DNA from: Gammaproteobacteria bacterium TMED112
Lineage (GTDB): Bacteria > Pseudomonadota > Gammaproteobacteria > Magnimaribacterales > TMED112
DNA: 64,000 nt
Direction: 5' to 3'
NCBI GenBank assembly: GCA_002170245.2
Contig: NHFN02000017.1
Span: forward strand, 157,950-221,949
Both the position numbers and the translations under genes were made by a program. The notes beneath the pieces were generated by a model. The model had not been told where the DNA came from and ran no database searches. It worked only from the letters and a program-made list of their open reading frames with translations. Positions 1 to 9,000 of the stretch are shown piece after piece (position 1 is the stretch's first letter; every line of letters starts with the position of its first letter).

Positions 1-1547
1 AAACCAAATTTTGTCTGTGCTTCTGCTTCAGATAATCCTAGTAATTGAAAAACTTTTTCCTGAAGAGATTTATTATGAATACGAATAGATCCTCCACCAA
101 TTTCCACTCCATTTATCACCATGTCATAAGCTTTCGAATTAATTTCTAGAGGGTTTAATTTACCAAGCTTTTCAAGATCTGTTTCGAACGGACATGTGAA
201 TGGATGATGCAAAGAAGTTAAAGATCCATCCGAAGCTTCCTCAAACATTGGAAATTCAGTAATCCAACAAGCTGCAAAATCGCCCTCCAAAAGATCTAAA
301 TCATCACCAAGCTTAGTTATGAGTCTACTCATATAGTCATTCACAATTTTCTCTTTGCCAGCTCCAAAAAATATTAAGTCACCTTTTTTAACATTTAAAG
401 TAGTCATGATATTTGTTAAGCATTCTTCAGAAAGATATTTAAGAATCGGCGATGCAAGGTCTGAAACATTATCACCTTCAACTCTTATATAAGCTAAACC
501 TTTAGCTCCAAATTCTTTGACAAATTCTGTATATCTGTCGATTTGTCCTCTACCAATTTTATGACCTTCAGGTACTATTAGTGCTGCAATTCTTGAGTTA
601 TTGTCGTTTGCCGGGTCTGAAAAAACTTTGAATTCCTCTTTTTTAAAAATGTTAGATAACTCAATAAGTTGCAGAGGGTTTCTTAGATCGGGTTTATCAC
701 ATCCATACCTCTCCATAGCATCGTGCCATTTTAATCTTGGTAGCTTATTAAGTTTTTTATTTAGAATTTTCTTGAATGATTCACTGATCATTTCCTCCGC
801 AAAATTCATCACGTCTTGTTCCTCTACAAATGATGCCTCAATATCAATCTGTGAAAACTCTGGTTGTCTATCAGCTCTAAGATCCTCATCTCTAAAACAT
901 CTAGCAATCTGGTAATATCTATCAAAACCAGAAATCATCAACATTTGTTTGAATAATTGTGGTGACTGAGGAAGTGCAAAGAAATTACCCGCACTCGTTC
1001 TACTTGGAACTAGATAATCTCTCGCACCTTCTGGTGTAGCTTTTGTTAATATTGGAGTTTCTATATCCACAAAATTGTTATTCTCTAAATAATCTCTAAC
1101 AGATTTTGTCAGGTTGGATTTAAGTCTTAAATTATTTTGCATCTCAGGTCTTCTGAGATCTAAAGTTCTGTTTTTTAATCTTACGTCTTCACCAACTTCT
1201 GATGATTGATCAAGTGGAAATGCAGGTGTCTCTGCTTCATTCAATAATTCAATTGAACTGCATTTAATTTCAATGTCACCCGTTGTTAATTGAGCATTTT
1301 GAGAATCTTCAGGCCTCCCTTCAACTTGCCCGAATGCCTTGATAACATATTCAGACCTAATATCTTCTGCTATCTTGAAAGCTTGTTCATTTTCAGGATT
1401 TACAACAACTTGAACAATCCCAGTACTATCTCTTACATCAAGAAAAATCACACCACCATGATCTCTTCTTCTATGGATCCATCCACAAATAGTTACTTCT
1501 TCGTTGAGATTTTTAATATTTAAATTACCACAATGATGACTTCTCAT
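1..1547 (-). CDS. aspS: Aspartyl-tRNA synthetase, non-discriminating type, 3' part cut by window edge
   Basis: Charges tRNA-Asp with aspartate in the cytosol, and probably tRNA-Asn as well. I read about 515 codons from the ATG at 1547; bacterial AspRS is usually about 590, so the end carrying class II motif 3 lies outside the window. The N-terminal OB-fold anticodon domain has GWIHRRRDHGG near residues 22-32. Class II motif 2 is visible as RYYQIARCFRDEDLRADRQP. The His in RRDHGG (residue 30) is the residue found in non-discriminating bacterial AspRS, where discriminating enzymes such as that of E. coli have Leu. That fits the gatCAB genes at 48179-51299. A broken fmdB lies just upstream on the same strand. 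Confidence 0.95.
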   Translation of the reverse strand, partial: MRSHHCGNLNIKNLNEEVTICGWIHRRRDHGGVIFLDVRDSTGIVQVVVNPENEQAFKIAEDIRSEYVIKAFGQVEGRPEDSQNAQLTTGDIEIKCSSIELLNEAETPAFPLDQSSEVGEDVRLKNRTLDLRRPEMQNNLRLKSNLTKSVRDYLENNNFVDIETPILTKATPEGARDYLVPSRTSAGNFFALPQSPQLFKQMLMISGFDRYYQIARCFRDEDLRADRQPEFSQIDIEASFVEEQDVMNFAEEMISESFKKILNKKLNKLPRLKWHDAMERYGCDKPDLRNPLQLIELSNIFKKEEFKVFSDPANDNNSRIAALIVPEGHKIGRGQIDRYTEFVKEFGAKGLAYIRVEGDNVSDLASPILKYLSEECLTNIMTTLNVKKGDLIFFGAGKEKIVNDYMSRLITKLGDDLDLLEGDFAACWITEFPMFEEASDGSLTSLHHPFTCPFETDLEKLGKLNPLEINSKAYDMVINGVEIGGGSIRIHNKSLQEKVFQLLGLSEAEAQTKFG

Positions 1548-1648
1548 TTTTTTAAGATCCTTTTTTGTTATCTTTTTCTCTCATTATTACTGGATTGAAG
1601 GTTTTTTTTGCCTTTAACTTTAAAATCTATCTAATTCCAACAGCTGCC

Positions 1649-1798
1649 TTATAATTTAAATTTCGAAGCAGATGGTAATTTTAACACTTTAGTGGATTTG
1701 TTACATTTAATGCATTCTTTAATAGGTATTTCACTTATTTTTTGAAAAACTTCAAAGTTTGAATTACATACTTCGCAATAATACTATTAAATGGGCAT
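1649..1798 (-). pseudogene. fmdB: FmdB-family zinc-ribbon gene broken by two adjacent nonsense codons
   Basis: Reading down from the ATG at 1798, the codons are ATG CCC ATT TAA TAG TAT TAT TGC GAA, and the frame then stays open to a TAA at 1651-1649. Ignoring the two stops at codons 4 and 5, the product is a 49-residue FmdB-type zinc ribbon: MPI at the start, two Cys-x-x-Cys pairs (CEVC and CIKC), a KISEIP segment and a KLPSASKFKL end. FmdB normally begins MPIYEY, so Tyr and Glu codons appear to have become TAA and TAG. No alternative in-frame ATG, GTG or TTG lies between the stops and the first CxxC. fmdB is commonly found just upstream of aspS in proteobacteria, as here. It could also be a base error in this assembly. 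Confidence 0.7.
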
Positions 1799-1840
1799 AA
1801 TCCTTACTAAATTACCATATAATTAATCCAGGAGATTATA

Positions 1841-3112
1841 GTGTATTTCTCAAAATTATTCGTCCCCACAACAAGGCAAGACCCATCAGATGCTGAACTA
1901 ATTAGCCATAAACTAATGATTAGAAGCGGTATGATTAAAAAATCTGCTGCGGGGATTTATAATTGGCTGCCACTTGGATACAAAGTACTAAAAAAAGTCG
2001 AGAATATAGTCAGAAAAAATCTTGATAGTTTTGGAGCGCAAGAAATATTAATGCCTATGGTTCAACCAGCCGAATTATGGAAAGAGTCACTTAGGTATGA
2101 TCAGTATGGTAAGGAGCTTCTAAAGTTTAAAGATAGATCAAATAGAGATTTTGTTTTGGGGCCAACACATGAGGAAATAGTCTGTGAAATTTTTAGAAGC
2201 TACCCTATGAGCTACAAAGAACTGCCAATTAATTTATACCAGATTCAAACAAAATTTAGAGATGAAATTCGCCCAAGATTCGGCATTATGCGATGTAGAG
2301 AGTTTTTGATGAAGGATGCATATAGCTTTGATATCGATAAAAAAGGCATGGAGAGCAGTTATGAGAATATGAAAGAAGCTTATATTAGCACCTTTGACGA
2401 TGTAGGTTTAGATTATAGGATTGTAAAAGCAGATGCAGGCAATATTGGCGGCGATGTAAGTGAGGAATTTCATATTATAGCTGACTCTGGTGAAGATTTA
2501 TTGGCAATTAGTAATTCAAGTGATTTTGCTGCAAATGTTGAAGTTTTGGAATATGAGAAAGACCCAAGTGAATTGGATGGAAAGCCCTCACCAGATGGTA
2601 AAGGAAAGTTAATTATTAAAAGAGGTATTGAAGTCGGCCATATCTTTCAACTCGGACAAAAATATAGTGAAAAGATGTCTGTATCAATTAAAGACTCATC
2701 TGGACAAGGCATAGATGTTTTTATGGGTTGCTATGGAATAGGTGTATCAAGAATAGTTGCTGCAGCCATTGAACAAAATCACGATGATAGAGGAATAATA
2801 TGGCCCTATGCAATCGCTCCCTTTCACGTAAATGTAATCTGTCTCGATCCTAAAAAGGATGAAGTACTAAAGGAGTGTGAAAGTGTTTATCAGATACTTA
2901 AAGATGCAGGTCATGATGTTCTTTTAGACGATAGAGACATGCGCGCTGGTCAAAAATTTACCGATAATGAAATATTAGGAATCCCATACTCTATTGTCAT
3001 CGGACCAAAGAATTTTTCAAATAACAATTTTGAATTTGTAATTAGAAATACAAATGAAAAATTAAATTTAAATATTGATGAAATAAAACAAAGAATGGAG
3101 GAAGAAAAATGA
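1841..3112 (+). CDS. proS: Prolyl-tRNA synthetase, short form lacking the editing insertion
   Basis: Class II synthetase charging tRNA-Pro. The GTG start at 1841 follows a strong AGGAGA at 1830-1835. The N-terminus (DAELISHKLMIRSGMIKKSA) matches the ProRS family. Motif 2 (RDEIRPRFGIMRCREF) is near residues 140-155 and the GCYGIGVSR block near 300; the C-terminal anticodon-binding domain follows. The protein is 423 residues, against about 570 for E. coli ProRS. The shortfall falls between EEFHIIADSGED (about 220) and IEVGHIFQLG (about 263), where the roughly 180-residue Ala-tRNA-Pro editing (INS) domain normally sits; only about 40 residues remain. It overlaps the next gene by ATGA. Confidence 0.96.
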   Translation: MYFSKLFVPTTRQDPSDAELISHKLMIRSGMIKKSAAGIYNWLPLGYKVLKKVENIVRKNLDSFGAQEILMPMVQPAELWKESLRYDQYGKELLKFKDRSNRDFVLGPTHEEIVCEIFRSYPMSYKELPINLYQIQTKFRDEIRPRFGIMRCREFLMKDAYSFDIDKKGMESSYENMKEAYISTFDDVGLDYRIVKADAGNIGGDVSEEFHIIADSGEDLLAISNSSDFAANVEVLEYEKDPSELDGKPSPDGKGKLIIKRGIEVGHIFQLGQKYSEKMSVSIKDSSGQGIDVFMGCYGIGVSRIVAAAIEQNHDDRGIIWPYAIAPFHVNVICLDPKKDEVLKECESVYQILKDAGHDVLLDDRDMRAGQKFTDNEILGIPYSIVIGPKNFSNNNFEFVIRNTNEKLNLNIDEIKQRMEEEK

Positions 3113-4974
3113 TTAGATTTTTTACATCAATTGGCGGTTTTTTATTAGGGGCACTTTTGTTTGCTTTTTTACTGACAATTTCATTCAATCCAAATTTTTT
3201 TGCAAAAGCAATGCTTAAAGATTTTGCAAAAACTATTGCTCAACCAGCTACTAATAGTCTTGATAAATTTCTTGATGAGTCGGTCTTGGAGCCTATTCTC
3301 GAGAGCCCACAAACTTTAACTAGCTTAGGACTTCATCAACTAGACTTCCTTACAAATCATAATGAAAAATTAGATGACTATTCAGTTGAAAAATCTGAAT
3401 CGGATCATGAAAAATTTCTTATCTATTATGAAAAATTAAATAATTTTGATGAAACAAAGTTACCTAACTCTGCAAAACTTAACTTAGAAGTTGCAAAATT
3501 TGCAGCAAATATTGAAAAAAGAGGCTTTGAAAATTTTAGGTATTATATGGGTCCTTTTATCCAATTTTACGGAACACATTTAAGTTTCGTGAATTTTATG
3601 ACAGATACTCATAAATTGGTCTCTGAAAAAGATGCTGAAGATTATATAAAACGTATATCTGAAATTCCAAAAGCAATTGAGCAGCTGATGATATTTGAGA
3701 AAAGGAGAGCTGAGGCTGGTATCTACTCCCCTAAGTTTGTGTATGAAAAGACTTTGTTGCAGCTAACTTCTCTTATTGAAACTCCAACTGACCAACACCC
3801 TTTATTTGTAAGTTTTAAAGATGCATCAGAATCGATGAATTTAGATAATGATAAAGAGGAATACATGTTGCTCAATCTCAAAGATAATATTGAAAAATTT
3901 AAATCTTCATACGCAAGATTAAAAATTCTTGTAGAAGAAAATTCTAAAAATGCTAGACAATTTGATGGCGTATGGAGCTTGCCTAATGGTGATGATTACT
4001 ATAAACATCGCTTACAAATCTTTACTACAACAGATCTGACTGCTGATGAAATTCATAATTTAGGTTTGCAGATGGTTGATGAGATTCAATCAGAAATTAA
4101 AAGGATATTATCAGAGGAAGGTTATGATACAAATCGGCCATTAGCTGACCTTTTTGTTGAATTGAATAATGATCCTCGATTCTTGTTTGAGGACTCAGAT
4201 AAAGGCAGAGAAGCAATTCTCGAAGAGTATAGAAGAATAAATGAAGAAACTTATACGATGCTTCCAGATTATTTTAACGAGTTACCCGAAGCAAAAGTCG
4301 TAGTTAAAAGGGTTCCAATTTTTTCTGAAAAAAGTGCTGCGGGAGGGTATTATCAAGGGTCATCATTAGATGGTTCCAGACCAGCTGCATGGTATGCCAA
4401 TCTATATGATATTAATGCAACACAGACTTTCAAAATGCCTGCACTTTCTTTTCACGAAGCTGTCCCTGGCCATCACTTACAGATAGCTTTGAATCAAGAG
4501 AATCAAAATCAAACTCTTTGGAACAAATTTGGATATAGAACTTCAGCTTTTTCAGAAGGATGGGCATTATATGCTGAGAGATTGGCAGTAGAGGCTGGTT
4601 TGATTAAGGATCCTTATGAAATGATTGGTTCACTACAATCAGAACTATTTAGAGCAGCAAGATTAGTTGTTGATACAGGCCTTCATTCAAAAGAATGGAC
4701 TAGAGAAGAAGCTATTGTTTATATGATGGATAATGCTGGTGAGGTTAGAAGTGAATCTGAATCAGAGATTGAAAGATATATTGTCTGGCCTGCTCAAGCT
4801 ACTTCTTACATGATTGGCAGAATTAAGATTATGGAATTAAGAGAAAGAGCTAAAGCAGAATTAGGAAATAGATTCGATATTAAAGATTTTCATTCAGTTG
4901 TTCTAATGAATGGAATCTTGCCTCTAACAGTATTAGAGGCTCTCGTTGACCAGTACATTCAAGAAAATAGTTAA
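3109..4974 (+). CDS. DUF885 family membrane-anchored putative metallopeptidase
   Basis: A 621-residue protein of the DUF885 family, whose members resemble zinc peptidases. An N-terminal hydrophobic stretch (about residues 8-25, [12 protein letters not shown]) looks like an uncleaved signal anchor, so the large domain should face the periplasm. The family hallmark HEAVPGHH starts near residue 449 and is followed about 35 residues later by [12 protein letters not shown], which supplies the probable third zinc ligand (Glu). The substrate is unknown; peptide degradation is an inference from the family. Its start overlaps the proS stop by 4 bases, and its last 4 bases overlap the end of recA on the other strand, so no terminator fits between them. 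Confidence 0.9.
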   Translation: MIRFFTSIGGFLLGALLFAFLLTISFNPNFFAKAMLKDFAKTIAQPATNSLDKFLDESVLEPILESPQTLTSLGLHQLDFLTNHNEKLDDYSVEKSESDHEKFLIYYEKLNNFDETKLPNSAKLNLEVAKFAANIEKRGFENFRYYMGPFIQFYGTHLSFVNFMTDTHKLVSEKDAEDYIKRISEIPKAIEQLMIFEKRRAEAGIYSPKFVYEKTLLQLTSLIETPTDQHPLFVSFKDASESMNLDNDKEEYMLLNLKDNIEKFKSSYARLKILVEENSKNARQFDGVWSLPNGDDYYKHRLQIFTTTDLTADEIHNLGLQMVDEIQSEIKRILSEEGYDTNRPLADLFVELNNDPRFLFEDSDKGREAILEEYRRINEETYTMLPDYFNELPEAKVVVKRVPIFSEKSAAGGYYQGSSLDGSRPAAWYANLYDINATQTFKMPALSFHEAVPGHHLQIALNQENQNQTLWNKFGYRTSAFSEGWALYAERLAVEAGLIKDPYEMIGSLQSELFRAARLVVDTGLHSKEWTREEAIVYMMDNAGEVRSESESEIERYIVWPAQATSYMIGRIKIMELRERAKAELGNRFDIKDFHSVVLMNGILPLTVLEALVDQYIQENS

Positions 4975-5948
4975 TTTGCCAGAACAGAAGCTTCGATTTC
5001 TTCAAGAATTTTTGGGTTTTCCTTTAAGAACTCTGAAGTTTTGGCAATACCTTGGCCAATTTTATCGCCTTTATAACTGTACCAAGCTCCTGCTTTTTCT
5101 ATAATTCCTTTTTTCACAGCAAACTCAATTATTTCAGCATTTTTGTTAATACCTTTACCATAAAGAATCTGAAATTCTACGACTTTGAATGGAGGTGCCA
5201 TCTTATTTTTGACGACTTTTACCCTTGTTTCATTCCCTACTACTTCATCTCCATCTTTTATTGCTCCGATTCGTCTTATGTCCAATCTTACACTTGAGTA
5301 AAATTTAAGTGCATTACCACCTGTAGTAGTTTCTGGACTTCCAAACATTACGCCAATTTTCATTCTGATTTGATTAATAAAAATAACCATAGTATTTGAT
5401 TTTTGAATACTTCCTGTAATTTTTCTTAGGGCCTGGGACATTAATCTTGCTTGAAGACCAACATGTGAATCACCCATATCACCCTCCAGCTCTGCTCTAG
5501 GAACTAATGCTGCTACACTATCAATAACAATTACATCTAAACTTCCACTTTTGACCAACATATCAGTCACCTCTAGTGCTTGTTCTCCTGTGTCAGGCTG
5601 AGATAAAAGTAGTTCATCAATGTCAACTCCAAGAGCCTTTGCATATTCAGGGTCTAATGCGTGTTCTGCATCAATAAAAGCAGCACTACCGCCGGCTTTC
5701 TGACACTCTGCAATAATTTGAAGTGTTAATGTTGTTTTTCCAGAAGATTCTGGACCATATATCTCAACCACCCTTCCTTTTGGGAGACCACCTATTCCAA
5801 GAGCATTATCTAACCCAAAGGAACCGGTTGGGATAGAGGGAACTTCAACAGTTTCCCTGGTACCTAATTTCATAATTGTTCCTTTACCAAATTGGCTTTC
5901 AATTTGTTTTAGAGCTGTATCGAGCGATTGTTTTTTTGTATCTGCCAT
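4971..5948 (-). CDS. recA: RecA recombinase, without the acidic C-terminal tail
   Basis: DNA strand-exchange ATPase and SOS co-protease. Walker A is GPESSGKT at residues 65-72, Walker B lies in [12 protein letters not shown], and the DNA-binding loop regions ([18 protein letters not shown] and the [16 protein letters not shown] block) are intact. The protein is 325 residues, against 353 in E. coli. It stops at EIEASVLAN, so the acidic regulatory tail of enterobacterial RecA is absent. A LexA-type box lies 12 bases upstream of the ATG. No recX follows; the next gene is convergent. Confidence 0.98.
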   Translation of the reverse strand: MADTKKQSLDTALKQIESQFGKGTIMKLGTRETVEVPSIPTGSFGLDNALGIGGLPKGRVVEIYGPESSGKTTLTLQIIAECQKAGGSAAFIDAEHALDPEYAKALGVDIDELLLSQPDTGEQALEVTDMLVKSGSLDVIVIDSVAALVPRAELEGDMGDSHVGLQARLMSQALRKITGSIQKSNTMVIFINQIRMKIGVMFGSPETTTGGNALKFYSSVRLDIRRIGAIKDGDEVVGNETRVKVVKNKMAPPFKVVEFQILYGKGINKNAEIIEFAVKKGIIEKAGAWYSYKGDKIGQGIAKTSEFLKENPKILEEIEASVLAN

Positions 5949-5959
5949 TTTTTTTCCTA

Positions 5960-5979
5960 TGGTGTATATATATACAGTA
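5960..5979 (-). promoter_or_regulatory. Candidate LexA (SOS) operator of recA
   Basis: On the minus strand this reads TACTGTATATATATACACCA. It fits the gammaproteobacterial LexA consensus CTG-N10-CAG, with an AT-alternating centre and one change in the second half-site (CAC for CAG). It lies immediately upstream of the recA ribosome-binding region (AGGA about 8 bases before the ATG), so a bound repressor would block the start of the transcript. Confidence 0.75.
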
Positions 5980-6073
5980 TTAGAGCATATATTTTTTCTA
6001 TAGTCTAGACATTTATAAATTTTTTAACTTTTAATAATGAATTGCAGCCTTATTATAGAAGTACAATATTTCT

Positions 6074-6400
6074 ATGGCATTTATAGTTACTGAATCATGC
6101 ATTGAATGTAAACACACAGATTGCGTTGAAGTTTGTCCTGTCGATTGTTTTTATGAGGGGGAGAATTTTCTTGTTATCAATCCTGATGAGTGTATTGACT
6201 GTGGTTTATGTGAACCAGAGTGTCCAGTTAATGCTATTTTTCCTGAGGATGAACTACCACCTGATCAAATTGCTTTTATAGAAATAAACGACAGGCTTTC
6301 TCAAGAATGGCCAAATATTTCAGAAAAAAAAGAAGCGTTGCCAGAAGCTGAAAAGTTTGCTCAAAAAAAAGAAAAATTCAGTTTGCTCAAAGAAGTCTAA
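6074..6400 (+). CDS. fdxA: Seven-iron ferredoxin (3Fe-4S and 4Fe-4S), FdxA type
   Basis: Small soluble electron carrier of the Azotobacter FdI family, 108 residues. Cysteines at 9, 12, 17, 21, 25, 40, 43, 46 and 50 match the FdI pattern with an offset of one. By that alignment Cys9, 17 and 50 hold the 3Fe-4S cluster, Cys21, 40, 43 and 46 hold the 4Fe-4S cluster, and Cys12 and 25 are the non-ligand positions. The C-terminal helical tail (about 65-108) is typical of this family. In Pseudomonas, fdxA lies between mutS and rpoS near recA; here it sits directly beside recA. Its stop overlaps the end of the convergent DUF368 gene. Confidence 0.95.
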   Translation: MAFIVTESCIECKHTDCVEVCPVDCFYEGENFLVINPDECIDCGLCEPECPVNAIFPEDELPPDQIAFIEINDRLSQEWPNISEKKEALPEAEKFAQKKEKFSLLKEV

Positions 6401-7131
6401 AATAAATGTGTCCAGACTGCGGGAATAGATCCCGATATTAATCCGGAGAAAAATACTTTAGTCTTACGCTCATTATTATTAATTCTCTTCATTATTTCAG
6501 CTGGTATTATCAATAAAGATAAGACCATCCCAATAATAAATGGCGCTAAAAACAATACGTCTATATCTTTAATAGCTGTGGTTATATTTCCGTATACTCC
6601 CAGAATTACGAGAACTAAGGAACCAGAAATGCCTGGTAGAAGAAATGCTGCAAAAGCTAAAATGCCCGCAAAAGGTAACAGGAATATATTATTAAAATCT
6701 AACTCCAATAAAGAAAAAGAAATTATAACTGCCATAACTAAACCAAGAATAAAATCAAAAAAGTATTTCAAAGAATCAAAAAAAGGTTGATCAAAAGCAC
6801 AATTTTTAATTACCGCAATAAGCATCACTGCTGAAAGAAAAATTTTTAGCTCATAAAGAAAATTATTCCTTAAATAATCTACTGCAAAAGCAGATAGATA
6901 TACTGAGATTGCCATACCTATAAGCAAGGGAATGATAAAACTGAAATTAATCTCCTGAGAAAAATACTTAAAATTGGGTTTCAGCTTAAATGGGCTAAAC
7001 ACATGTAAAAAAGTTACAAATTCTTTATAAACATTGAATAAACCTGCGATTGTTGCCCCGGAAACACCTGGTGTAATCTCAGCTATTCCCATGCAAAAAC
7101 CTGCTAAGAATTTATGTGAAATGTTAGACAT
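6397..7131 (-). CDS. popT: DUF368 (PopT-like) undecaprenyl-phosphate translocase candidate
   Basis: A polytopic membrane protein of 244 residues with about eight hydrophobic segments. The N-terminal family signature [20 protein letters not shown] is present near residues 11-28, and a second [13 protein letters not shown] repeat lies near the middle. DUF368 proteins (PopT) were identified in 2022, alongside DedA/UptA, as flippases that return undecaprenyl phosphate to the inner leaflet. It is the last gene of the 26-gene chain that makes peptidoglycan precursors, including MraY and MurG, which use this carrier. It overlaps surE by 8 bases. The family call is firm; the substrate assignment rests on family knowledge. 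Confidence 0.87.
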   Translation of the reverse strand: MSNISHKFLAGFCMGIAEITPGVSGATIAGLFNVYKEFVTFLHVFSPFKLKPNFKYFSQEINFSFIIPLLIGMAISVYLSAFAVDYLRNNFLYELKIFLSAVMLIAVIKNCAFDQPFFDSLKYFFDFILGLVMAVIISFSLLELDFNNIFLLPFAGILAFAAFLLPGISGSLVLVILGVYGNITTAIKDIDVLFLAPFIIGMVLSLLIIPAEIMKRINNNERKTKVFFSGLISGSIPAVWTHLF

Positions 7132-7867
7132 TAGGCAACTTGCCTTTCACTTTTTCAAGGTTAGTCATATCCCAAAAAAGTGGAGTTACAGATATATTTT
7201 TATTCATGATAGCTTCAAAATCTGTTCCAGTTAAGTCACCATCTGGATTTCCTGATTTTCCGATTTTATAACTTACTGTCTGATCATCTCCATCAAATTC
7301 AGGAGCTAATGGTACTCCTCTGTTGCCAAGGCGTGTAAATGTAAAGCCGTTGAGTTCATTGAAAGGTAAGTTTGGGATGTTTACATTGAAGACTAACCCA
7401 GTATGCCCATTTTCATCGTAATTATCTGAAACATAATTAAGCATAAGATCAGTTGCCAAGACTGCTGCTTCGAAATGCTCGAAAGATTTACCAGAAATTG
7501 AGGTTGCTATGGGAGGATATTTCAACTTCCTTCCTGTAAATGCTGCTCCCAAAGTTCCGGAGTGAATGACATCATCACCCATGTTAGCTCCTTTATTAAT
7601 ACCTGAAATAATGATGTCTGGGATGTCTTTCATTATTGCCATTAATCCCATGAAAACGCAATCTGCCGGAGTGCCATCAACTGCATAAATATCATTTTCT
7701 TGCTTTTCAATTTGAACTGAAGTTCTCAGAGTAATTGCTGCACCCTGCCCACTTTTATCCTTCTTTGGTGCAATTAAAGTAACATCGTGATTTTCTTGCA
7801 GCTTTTCAAATAATGCCCTTGTAATCTTCGACTCAATTCCGTCGTCATTTGTTAGTAAAATTTTCAT
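7124..7867 (-). CDS. surE: 5'-nucleotidase SurE
   Basis: Metal-dependent phosphatase acting on nucleoside monophosphates (in E. coli also on short polyphosphate), located in the cytosol. The N-terminus MKILLTNDDG carries the metal-binding pair Asp8-Asp9. SGQGAAITL supplies the conserved Ser, and SGINKGANMGDDVIHSGTL supplies the conserved Asn loop. At 247 residues it has the normal length. It overlaps ispDF by ATGA. The pcm, nlpD and rpoS genes that usually follow surE in gammaproteobacteria are absent; a DUF368 gene follows instead. Confidence 0.96.
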   Translation of the reverse strand: MKILLTNDDGIESKITRALFEKLQENHDVTLIAPKKDKSGQGAAITLRTSVQIEKQENDIYAVDGTPADCVFMGLMAIMKDIPDIIISGINKGANMGDDVIHSGTLGAAFTGRKLKYPPIATSISGKSFEHFEAAVLATDLMLNYVSDNYDENGHTGLVFNVNIPNLPFNELNGFTFTRLGNRGVPLAPEFDGDDQTVSYKIGKSGNPDGDLTGTDFEAIMNKNISVTPLFWDMTNLEKVKGKLPNV

Positions 7868-9000
7868 TTATTTAATTTAGCCATTACAAAGCAAGCAGCT
7901 CCTTCACTTTTTCCAATGAAGCCCATCTTTTCAGAAGTCTTTGCTTTAAAACCTATATTTGACTCTTTTAGACCTGTTATCCTTTTTAAGCTAGTTATAA
8001 TTTTTTCTCTAAAAGTATTTAATCTAGGCTCTTCCAATACTACGATTATATCAATCTGACTTAGTGAATACCCTTTTTCTTTAATCATTTCATTGGTTAA
8101 TTTATATAAATATTCACCTTCACTATCTTTCCATTCCTCTGTATTTGGGAAATGTGTGCCTATATCACCAATACCAAGTGAACCAAGCATAGAGTCAATT
8201 AAGGCATGTAAAACAATATCACCATCGGAATGAGCATCAAATTTATATTGACAAGGGATTTTGCATCCACCAATCATTAGTCCATCTCCAGGGAGAAATC
8301 TATGGCTATCAAACCCATTTCCTATTTTTTCATTTAGTAAATCTTCCTGCACGGTAATCTTTATGTTTGACCTACTACCAGGAAGAAATCTTACTTTTCC
8401 TCCTATTTTTTCAATTGCTTCTGATTCGTCACCAGGATAAAACTTATCATTCAGACAAAAATTAATCGACTCCTTTAAAACATTTGAAAGGCAAATCTGA
8501 GGTGTTTGAGCTAAATAATATTTGTTTCTATCAACACTTTTTTTAATTGATAAAGTATCAGGATCAATTTTTTTTAATGCTTCATAAATTGGAATTCCAT
8601 AGACAAGAGCATCATCTTTTTCTTCATCAAAATTTACAATAAGATTTTTAATCATCTCAGTCTGAATAAATGGCCTGACTGCATCGTGCACAATTACCAT
8701 ACTGTTTTCTTTGATGGTTTTTAGAGCATTTAAAACAGATTCAGCTCTAGTGTCGCCTCCCGACACAATCTGAATTTTTTCATTTTTTGCAATGTCTAAA
8801 TTTGAGAAAATTTTATCTTGTTCTCCAAGAGGAATAATTAACTTTATAATCTCATCAATATTTAGGAAATGATTAATTGTTTTTTCAATAATCAACTCTT
8901 CATTTATGTTGAAATATTGTTTTGGAATTGCTGCGTTAAATCTTGTTCCAGACCCTGCAGATGGAATTATTGCATAAACTTTTTTAATCTGGTTCTTCAT
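7864..9000 (-). CDS. ispDF: Fused IspD-IspF enzyme of the MEP isoprenoid pathway
   Basis: One 378-residue protein combining two enzymes. Residues 1 to about 222 are IspD (2-C-methyl-D-erythritol 4-phosphate cytidylyltransferase), with the CTP loop PSAGSGTRF, KQY and the HDAVRPF block. Residues 226-378 are IspF (MECDP synthase), starting IGNGFDSHRF, with metal ligands Asp231 and His233, DAHSDGD, and the C-terminal FIGKSEG. The two halves join with almost no linker. IspD and IspF are separate proteins in most gammaproteobacteria, whereas fusions are common in alpha- and epsilonproteobacteria. The gene sits where separate ispD and ispF normally lie, between ftsB and surE, overlapping both neighbours. 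Confidence 0.96.
   Translation of the reverse strand: MKNQIKKVYAIIPSAGSGTRFNAAIPKQYFNINEELIIEKTINHFLNIDEIIKLIIPLGEQDKIFSNLDIAKNEKIQIVSGGDTRAESVLNALKTIKENSMVIVHDAVRPFIQTEMIKNLIVNFDEEKDDALVYGIPIYEALKKIDPDTLSIKKSVDRNKYYLAQTPQICLSNVLKESINFCLNDKFYPGDESEAIEKIGGKVRFLPGSRSNIKITVQEDLLNEKIGNGFDSHRFLPGDGLMIGGCKIPCQYKFDAHSDGDIVLHALIDSMLGSLGIGDIGTHFPNTEEWKDSEGEYLYKLTNEMIKEKGYSLSQIDIIVVLEEPRLNTFREKIITSLKRITGLKESNIGFKAKTSEKMGFIGKSEGAACFVMAKLNK

Noticed and set aside
601-915. Plus-strand open frames inside the aspS region
   Set aside because: They are complements of AspRS codons; the minus strand gives an unbroken AspRS with class II motif 2.
1818-1823. TATAAT just upstream of proS as its -10
   Set aside because: It would place the transcript start at the Shine-Dalgarno sequence and no -35 is seen, so it was not listed as a feature.
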